Part shown: positions 59,189 to 64,000 of the stretch, piece by piece
How positions within the stretch are numbered: position 1 is the first letter of the stretch
Layout: each line of letters begins with the position of its first letter
Origin: Streptomyces chartreusis NRRL 3882
GTDB lineage: Bacteria > Actinomycetota > Actinomycetes > Streptomycetales > Streptomycetaceae
Length of the DNA stretch: 64,000 nt
NCBI RefSeq assembly: GCF_900236475.1
Contig: NZ_LT963352.1
Coordinates: forward strand, 5,378,001 to 5,442,000
Reading direction: 5' to 3'
Notes under the pieces: generated by a model
Seen by the model: only the letters and a program-made list of their open reading frames with translations
Database searches by the model: none
What the model was told of the DNA's origin: nothing
Translations under genes and position numbers: made by a program

Positions 59189-59527
59189 CTCGGCACCCGG
59201 CATGTGGGATGTGGTTCACCTCATCCGGTCGTTCACTCAGATGAAAGGTTTGTTCATGGCCCGCCCGGGACACATGGCGTCCAACCGGGCGCAGGAAACC
59301 TCGTTGCGTACTCGTGATCCGACTGTGATCCGTTTCGCTTCGTGGTGCGTGTCGGAACGAGATCGAACCTCTGGGCGTCCTTCTCCGTACAGGTCTGCAA
59401 GGGGTCCGGCGGACGGCGTGAGCCCTTGCGGGCTCCGTCGGTGTGTCAGGTTTTATGGTGATTTGAACACTTTCCGCTTGGGCTTGGTTCCGCAGAGTGA
59501 ATAAGGGGCTCAATAGCAGATCTCGGC
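59189..59527. other. Non-coding region between the cysteine leader and whiB promoter
   Basis: About 340 bases with no supported gene: open frames on both strands lack ribosome sites and recognisable domains. A hairpin GAGCCC-TTGC-GGGCTC (59420-59435), extended by outer GACGG/CGTC pairs, is followed within 20 bases by TTTT on the + strand. A short RNA ending there is possible but unsupported otherwise. Confidence 0.4.
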
Positions 59528-59557
59528 TTGACTCGCCCGGAGCAGCACACTTGTAAT
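59528..59557 (+). promoter_or_regulatory. whiB promoter
   Basis: TTGACT (59528-59533) and TGTAAT (59552-59557) are spaced by 18 bases, about 70 bases ahead of the whiB start. A second -10-like element, TAGATC, lies closer to the gene near 59592; developmental genes of this kind often have two promoters. Confidence 0.6.
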
Positions 59558-59630
59558 TTCACTCGTGTCGTTCAGCCGGAATCGGTAACGGCTAGATCAC
59601 GGGGACGCGAAAGACAGACGAGGGGCGCAC

Positions 59631-59894
59631 ATGACCGAGACGGTGCAGCAACTGCTGGTCGACGACGCGGACGAGGAACTCGGCTGGCAGGAGCGCGCAC
59701 TGTGCGCCCAGACCGACCCCGAGTCCTTCTTCCCTGAGAAGGGCGGCTCGACCCGGGAGGCCAAGAAGGTCTGCCTCGCCTGTGAGGTCCGCTCCGAGTG
59801 CCTCGAGTACGCCCTCGCCAACGACGAGCGATTCGGCATCTGGGGCGGCCTGTCCGAGCGGGAGCGCCGCCGGCTGAAGAAGGCAGCGGTCTGA
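59631..59894 (+). CDS. whiB: WhiB sporulation regulator (4Fe-4S Wbl protein)
   Basis: The 87-residue Wbl protein starts at ATG after CGAGGGGCGCAC. It has the four cluster Cys (ALCAQTDPESFF, then VCLACEVRSEC, giving Cys-N-Cys-xx-Cys-x5-Cys), the turn GIWGG and the basic C terminus ERRRLKKAAV. WhiB acts with WhiA to start sporulation septation in Streptomyces aerial hyphae. Sequence and length match the orthologue. It stands alone, upstream of a large membrane glycosyltransferase gene. Confidence 0.96.
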   Translation: MTETVQQLLVDDADEELGWQERALCAQTDPESFFPEKGGSTREAKKVCLACEVRSECLEYALANDERFGIWGGLSERERRRLKKAAV

Positions 59895-59967
59895 TCGCGG
59901 ACGGCGCGATAGACGGACAGCGCGCATCCGCACGTACGCACGGCTCGAACGGCCCGTCGCAAGTGGG

Positions 59968-59976
59968 TTATCCACA
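59968..59976 (+). other. Single DnaA-box-like 9-mer
   Basis: TTATCCACA matches the general DnaA box consensus. It is solitary, in the gap between whiB and the next gene, so it is not an origin; it could still bind DnaA for local regulation. Confidence 0.3.
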
Positions 59977-60092
59977 GGCGGCGGGCCCCCTTGTTGCGCA
60001 GCCGATAGTGTGGTCGCTCGTCCGAGACGCCCCGCTGCCCCCACCGGTCGCAGGCGTCCACCGCAGTCCACCGAACCGGGGCCCGTACCTCG

Positions 60093-63000
60093 ATGTCCGT
60101 GCACAGCCACCCGGCAGCTCATCACGACAGCGCTGCCACACCTGAGTTCCCGCGTCATGTGGTGACCGCGGTCCTCGTCTCCCACGACGGCGCCCGCTGG
60201 CTGCCCGACGCGCTCGCCGGGCTGCTCGGCCAGGAGCGACCCGTCCAGTACGCGATGGGCGCCGACACCGGCAGCGCGGACGACTCCGCCCAGCTGGTCA
60301 CCGACGCCCTCGGCGCAGACCGCGTGCTGCACCTCGCCCGCCGCACCGGCTTCGGCCAGGCCGTCGAGGAGTGCGGCCGCACCGCCCCGGTCCTCACCCC
60401 GGAGCAGCTCCCGTACCTGAAGCGGCCGAGCGGCTGGGACCCGGTCACCCGCTCCTGGCGCGACGACGCCTACGACATGCCCGAGCTCCCGCACGGAGAG
60501 CCGGTCCAGTGGCTGTGGCTGCTGCACGACGACTGCGCCCCGGAGCCCGACGCCCTGGCCCAGCTGCTGCGCGTCGTGGACAACGAGTACGAGCTGGGCC
60601 GCGAGGACGTGGCCGTCGTCGGCCCCAAGCTCCGCGGCTGGTACGACCGGCGGCAACTGCTGGAGGTCGGCGTCAGCATCGCCAACTCCGGCCGCCGCTG
60701 GACCGGCCTGGACCGCCGCGAGCAGGACCAGGGCCAGCACGACCACGTCCGGCCCGTGCTGTCGGTGTCCACCGCCGGCATGCTGATCCGCCGCGACGTC
60801 TTCGAACAGCTCGGCGGCTTCGACCGCCACCTGCCCCTCATGCGCGACGACGTCGACCTGTGCTGGCGCGCGCACGCGGCGGGCTACCGCGTCCTGGTCG
60901 CCCCCGAGGCGGTCGTCCGGCACGCCGAGGCGGCCTCCCGCGAGCGCCGCACGGTCGACTGTGTGGGCCGCACGGCCGCCTCCCCGCACAAGGTCGACAA
61001 GGCCGGAGCCGTCTACACCCTGCTCGTCAACGCGCGTACGGCCGTGCTGCCCTGGGTGCTGCTGCGGATCGTGCTCGGCACGGTGCTGCGGACCGTCGCC
61101 TACCTCGTCGGCAAGGTCCCCGGACAGGCCGTCGACGAGATCCGCGGTCTCCTGGGCACGCTGCTCAGGCCCGAGCGGATCCTCGCCGGACGGCGCGGCA
61201 GAGGCGCCCCCCGGATCGACAAGGACGAGCTGCGGCCGCTGTTCCCGCCGCCCGGCGCGACCGTCCGCATGACCGTCGAGCAGCTCGCGAGCAACCTCGT
61301 GGGCCGCTCCGACCCCGAGGTCGCCTCCGGCGCCGGACGGCACGGCGGTGCCGTCGAGTCGGGCCCCGGCGGCGACGACGCCGACTTCCTGGAGATCGAG
61401 CAGTTCGCCCGGCTCAAGCGCATCGCGCGCAAGCCCGGCCCGGTGCTCTTCCTGGTGCTGCTGCTCGTCTCCCTGGCCGCCTGCCGCGAACTCCTCGGCG
61501 GTGGCGCGCTCGCGGGCGGCGCCCTGCTGCCCGCCCCGGCCGACTCCTCCGACCTGTGGGCGCGCTACCTGGACGCCTGGCACCCGGTCGCCGCCGGCGG
61601 CACCTCCTCCGCGCCGCCGTACCTCGCGCTCGTGGCGATGCTGGCGTCCCTGCTGTTCGGCTCCACCGGCCTCGCCGTCACGCTGCTGCTCGTCTGCTCG
61701 GTGCCGCTCGCCGGTGTCACCGCCTACTTCGCCTCCCGCCCGCTGGTCGAGTCCCGGCTGCTGCGCGCGTGGGCGGCCGTCGTCTACGCCTTCCTGCCCG
61801 CCGCCACCGGCGCCCTCGCCGGCGGCCGGATCGGCACGGCCGTCCTGGCCGTGCTGCTGCCGCTCATCGCCCGCGCGGGCATCGCCGCCAGCGGCCTGGC
61901 GAACCCCTCGGGGGCGCGCGGCAGTTGGCGCGCCACCTGGGCCTACGCGCTGCTGCTGACCATCACCACCGCGTTCACCCCGATCGTGTGGCCCATCGCG
62001 CTGCTCCTCGGCGCCGGGCTGCTGGTCCTGCGCCGGACCGACATCACGGCGTACGGGCTGCGGTTCCTCGCCCAGCTCGGCACGCCCCTGCTGGTCCTCG
62101 CGCCCTGGTCGCTGTCGCTGCTGCCGTTCGGCTTCTTCCAGGAGGCCGGCCTGGCGTACGGCCCCTCGGCCGCCTCCGCCCTCGACCTGCTCGGCGCCAG
62201 CCCGGGCGGCCCGGGAACCGTCAGCGGCCTCATGCTGATCGGCATCGTGCTGGCCGCGCTCGCCGCCCTGCTCCGTTCCGAACGCCGGCTGGGCATCTGC
62301 ACGGCCTGGACGGCCGCCCTGACCGGCTTCGTCTTCGCGGTCCTGTCCAACAGCTCCACCTGGGCCGGCCCGGCGACCCTCGTCTACGGCATCGCCCTCC
62401 TGGCGGCCGCCGCGCTCGGCGCCGACGGGGCCCGCTCGCGCGTGGCCGAGCAGAGCTTCGGCTGGCGCCAGCCGGTCGCCGTGCTGATCGCCTTCGCCTC
62501 GGCCGCGGGCCCGCTGCTCGTCGCCGCGGGCTGGATGATCCGCGGCGCGGACGGCCCTCTGGAGCGGCGCGACCCGACGCAGGTCCCCGCGTTCGTCGCC
62601 GAGGAGAGCGGCAGCAGCGACCAGGCCCGCACCCTCGTCCTCGACAGCGACTCCGGCTCCCACGTCGGATACATGCTGGTCCGCGGCTCCGGTGCCCGCC
62701 TCGGCGACGGCGAGATCGCCGCGGCCGACGGCGAGAACAGCAGGCTCGACAAGGTCGTCGCCAACCTCGTCGCCGGCTCCGGCGCCGACCAGGCCGACCA
62801 GCTCGGCGGCTTCGCCGTGCGCTACGTCCTCGTCCACCAGGGCGCTCCCCGCGATGTCACCCGTGTCCTGGACGCCACGCCCGGCCTGACCCGGCTCAGC
62901 CAGCAGGACGGCGGCGCGCTGTGGCAGATCGACCAGGAGGTCGCGCGCGCCACCATCGTCCCCGGCTCCGGGACCGGCACGCCGCAGACCGTCGCCGCCG

Positions 63001-63803
63001 GGCCCGTCGACATCCACACCACGATCCCGACCGGCCCCGACGGACGCGTGCTGCGCCTGGCCGACACCGCCTCCGACGGCTGGACCGCCACGCTCGACGG
63101 CAAGCCGCTGACCCGCACCACGGTCGACGGCTGGGCCCAGGGCTTCGAACTCCCCGCCACCGGCGGCAAGCTGGACGTCACCTACGACGACCCCATCGGC
63201 CACACCGCGTGGCTGTGGGCGCAGGGCCTCCTCGCCGTCGTCCTCGTCGTGCTGGCCCTGCCCGGCCGGCGGCGCGACATCGACGACGACCTGCCCGAGG
63301 AGCCGGCCGTCCCGGCCCAGGCGGTCGCGGGCGAGGGCCGCCGGGCCCGCCGCCTGCGGGCCCAGGCGGAAGCCGAGGCCGAAGGGGCGCCGCAGCCCGA
63401 GGAGTTCCCGCCACCGCAGCCCGAGCAGCCCCCGGCACCCGTGCCCCAGCAGCAGAACTACGGGATGGGGGTCCCCCCGGGTGAGGACGTTCGCGCCTGG
63501 GGGAGGGACAACGCCGGCTACCAGAGCGGCGAGTACGCCAATTACGGCGACCAGTACCAGGGCGCCCAGTACCCGGCGGACGCGTACGGACAGCAGTACC
63601 AGGCGGATCCCTACCAGGGCGGCCAGTACGACCCGTACGCGTACGGCGGCCCGCCCCAGACGCCGCCGTACGACCAGGCGGGATACGACCAGACGGGCTA
63701 CGACCAGGCCTACCCCCAGGGCTACGGCACGCCGTACGACCCGGCGCAGCAGCACCACCCCCACGGCACGGGCAGTGAGCGTCCCGACGGGAGCCAGCAG
63801 TGA
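60093..63803 (+). CDS. Large membrane glycosyltransferase (GT2 domain fused to multi-span region)
   Basis: The 1236-residue protein begins with a GT-A family-2 domain (residues ~20-290: TAVLVSHDGARWLPDALAGL, WLWLLHDDCAPEPDALAQLL with the DDxxP metal site, then FDRHLPLMRDDVDLCWRAHA). A region with ~10-12 membrane helices follows (~300-850), then an extracytoplasmic beta-rich part (~860-1040) and one last helix. The cytosolic tail after residue ~1130 is rich in Gln, Tyr and Gly repeats. It resembles the actinobacterial transmembrane GT2 family placed downstream of whiB. Its stop overlaps the next gene's GTG by 3 bases. Acceptor and polymer are unknown. Confidence 0.9.
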   Translation: MSVHSHPAAHHDSAATPEFPRHVVTAVLVSHDGARWLPDALAGLLGQERPVQYAMGADTGSADDSAQLVTDALGADRVLHLARRTGFGQAVEECGRTAPVLTPEQLPYLKRPSGWDPVTRSWRDDAYDMPELPHGEPVQWLWLLHDDCAPEPDALAQLLRVVDNEYELGREDVAVVGPKLRGWYDRRQLLEVGVSIANSGRRWTGLDRREQDQGQHDHVRPVLSVSTAGMLIRRDVFEQLGGFDRHLPLMRDDVDLCWRAHAAGYRVLVAPEAVVRHAEAASRERRTVDCVGRTAASPHKVDKAGAVYTLLVNARTAVLPWVLLRIVLGTVLRTVAYLVGKVPGQAVDEIRGLLGTLLRPERILAGRRGRGAPRIDKDELRPLFPPPGATVRMTVEQLASNLVGRSDPEVASGAGRHGGAVESGPGGDDADFLEIEQFARLKRIARKPGPVLFLVLLLVSLAACRELLGGGALAGGALLPAPADSSDLWARYLDAWHPVAAGGTSSAPPYLALVAMLASLLFGSTGLAVTLLLVCSVPLAGVTAYFASRPLVESRLLRAWAAVVYAFLPAATGALAGGRIGTAVLAVLLPLIARAGIAASGLANPSGARGSWRATWAYALLLTITTAFTPIVWPIALLLGAGLLVLRRTDITAYGLRFLAQLGTPLLVLAPWSLSLLPFGFFQEAGLAYGPSAASALDLLGASPGGPGTVSGLMLIGIVLAALAALLRSERRLGICTAWTAALTGFVFAVLSNSSTWAGPATLVYGIALLAAAALGADGARSRVAEQSFGWRQPVAVLIAFASAAGPLLVAAGWMIRGADGPLERRDPTQVPAFVAEESGSSDQARTLVLDSDSGSHVGYMLVRGSGARLGDGEIAAADGENSRLDKVVANLVAGSGADQADQLGGFAVRYVLVHQGAPRDVTRVLDATPGLTRLSQQDGGALWQIDQEVARATIVPGSGTGTPQTVAAGPVDIHTTIPTGPDGRVLRLADTASDGWTATLDGKPLTRTTVDGWAQGFELPATGGKLDVTYDDPIGHTAWLWAQGLLAVVLVVLALPGRRRDIDDDLPEEPAVPAQAVAGEGRRARRLRAQAEAEAEGAPQPEEFPPPQPEQPPAPVPQQQNYGMGVPPGEDVRAWGRDNAGYQSGEYANYGDQYQGAQYPADAYGQQYQADPYQGGQYDPYAYGGPPQTPPYDQAGYDQTGYDQAYPQGYGTPYDPAQQHHPHGTGSERPDGSQQ

Positions 63804-64000
63804 ACCGCACCACCCTGTCCCTGATCGCCGGCGCGACCGCGCTCGCCGCCGTCACCGGCTTCGCCGTGCTGTCCGCCCCGGCCACCCCGGGCGCGGACAC
63901 CACCGCCAAGGCGGCCGCCCAACTGCCCGTGGAGCGCACGAGCCTGCTGTGCCCCGCGCCCAGCCTGTCCGACATCGCGGAGACGTCGTACACCTCCTTC
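63800..64000 (+). CDS. Secreted protein, DUF5719-like (3' truncated by window end)
   Basis: A GTG at 63800 (GTGA overlap with the preceding stop, GGGAGCC upstream) opens a frame that continues to the window edge, giving 67 residues. It begins MNRTTLSLIAGATALAAVTG and continues FAVLSAPATPGADT, a signal peptide or anchor. Then comes PVERTSLLCPAPSLSDIAETSYTSF in two stretches, the start of an extracellular domain typical of DUF5719 proteins that follow this glycosyltransferase. It is translationally coupled and probably functions with it at the cell surface. Confidence 0.75.
   Translation, partial: MNRTTLSLIAGATALAAVTGFAVLSAPATPGADTTAKAAAQLPVERTSLLCPAPSLSDIAETSYTSF

Noticed and set aside
58974..59513. 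Open frames of about 175 codons on both strands between cysteine dioxygenase and whiB
   Set aside because: No ribosome site, no recognisable domain, and the two frames overlap each other; the promoter and leader structures explain the region better.
59968..59976. DnaA box as sign of a replication origin
   Set aside because: Only one box, with no dnaA, dnaN or box cluster nearby.
59592..63764. A 1390-codon minus-strand open frame opposite whiB and the large glycosyltransferase
   Set aside because: Composition is Gly/Ala/Val/Arg-biased without any fold signature, and the opposite strand has clear GT2 and Wbl motifs.

Overview
The window is high-GC DNA with dense, divergently packed genes, GTG/TTG starts and strong GC bias at third codon positions. 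Together with whiB, F420 biosynthesis genes, seven LCP (LytR-CpsA-Psr) proteins and abundant two-component systems, this points to a Streptomyces chromosome. From memory, the order (sigma factor with anti-sigma genes ... purK-purE ... LCP array ... fbiA-fbiB ... whiB) resembles the core region around whiB of S. coelicolor; this was not checked by alignment. No rRNA, tRNA or CRISPR array was seen.

Layout. 1-7.6 kb: a truncated peptidoglycan-binding/DUF1906 protein, a membrane protein, a Tat-exported M15-like protein without metal ligands, a SigB/F-family sigma factor with its STAS antagonist and ATP-binding anti-sigma protein (both behind candidate SigB-type promoters), an LPXTG surface protein and a secreted membrane protein. 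7.6-17.5 kb: an accessory block that starts with a truncated integrase and a transposase remnant. It then carries a LysR-controlled oxidative cassette (FAD monooxygenase, alpha/beta hydrolase, flavodoxin-like reductase with a C4 cluster), a decayed CrtC-like gene, and an ABC exporter operon with its own two-component system. 17.8-29.6 kb: POT peptide transporter, OmpR-type two-component pair, GtrA protein, purK-purE-dipeptidase operon, OYE reductase/MerR pair, a dipeptidase paralogue that has lost all metal ligands, two VOC proteins and a CGNR regulator.

29.6-34 kb: a leftward copper/cupredoxin cluster (membrane-anchored protein, CopC-CopD fusion, two cupredoxins, YceI-like protein); a cytosolic Cys-rich copper-storage protein lies at 39 kb. 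34.3-41 kb: UDP-glucose dehydrogenase, acyl-CoA dehydrogenase, thioesterase and two LCP genes. 41-51 kb: a family-2 glycosyltransferase and five more LCP genes, four of them in an A-B-A'-B' arrangement that looks like duplication of a two-gene unit including the promoter. 51-55 kb: a TIGR03089 protein, a PGRP-type amidase and a nucleotidyltransferase for sugar activation. With the glycosyltransferases these fit cell-wall glycopolymer synthesis and attachment. 55-64 kb: AlkA-like glycosylase, fbiB-fbiA, cysteine dioxygenase, whiB, a 1236-residue membrane glycosyltransferase and the start of a secreted protein.

The most interesting signal is upstream of the cysteine dioxygenase gene. A 28-codon reading frame ends in a run of Cys codons (RCRCSSC-stop), sits just downstream of a TTGACA box, and has its last codons inside a bulged hairpin. 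This is the arrangement expected of a cysteine-sensing translational attenuator controlling cysteine breakdown. Other notable items are the paired active and inactive dipeptidases, the duplicated LCP units, and an unrecognised duplicated C-terminal module in a cupredoxin.
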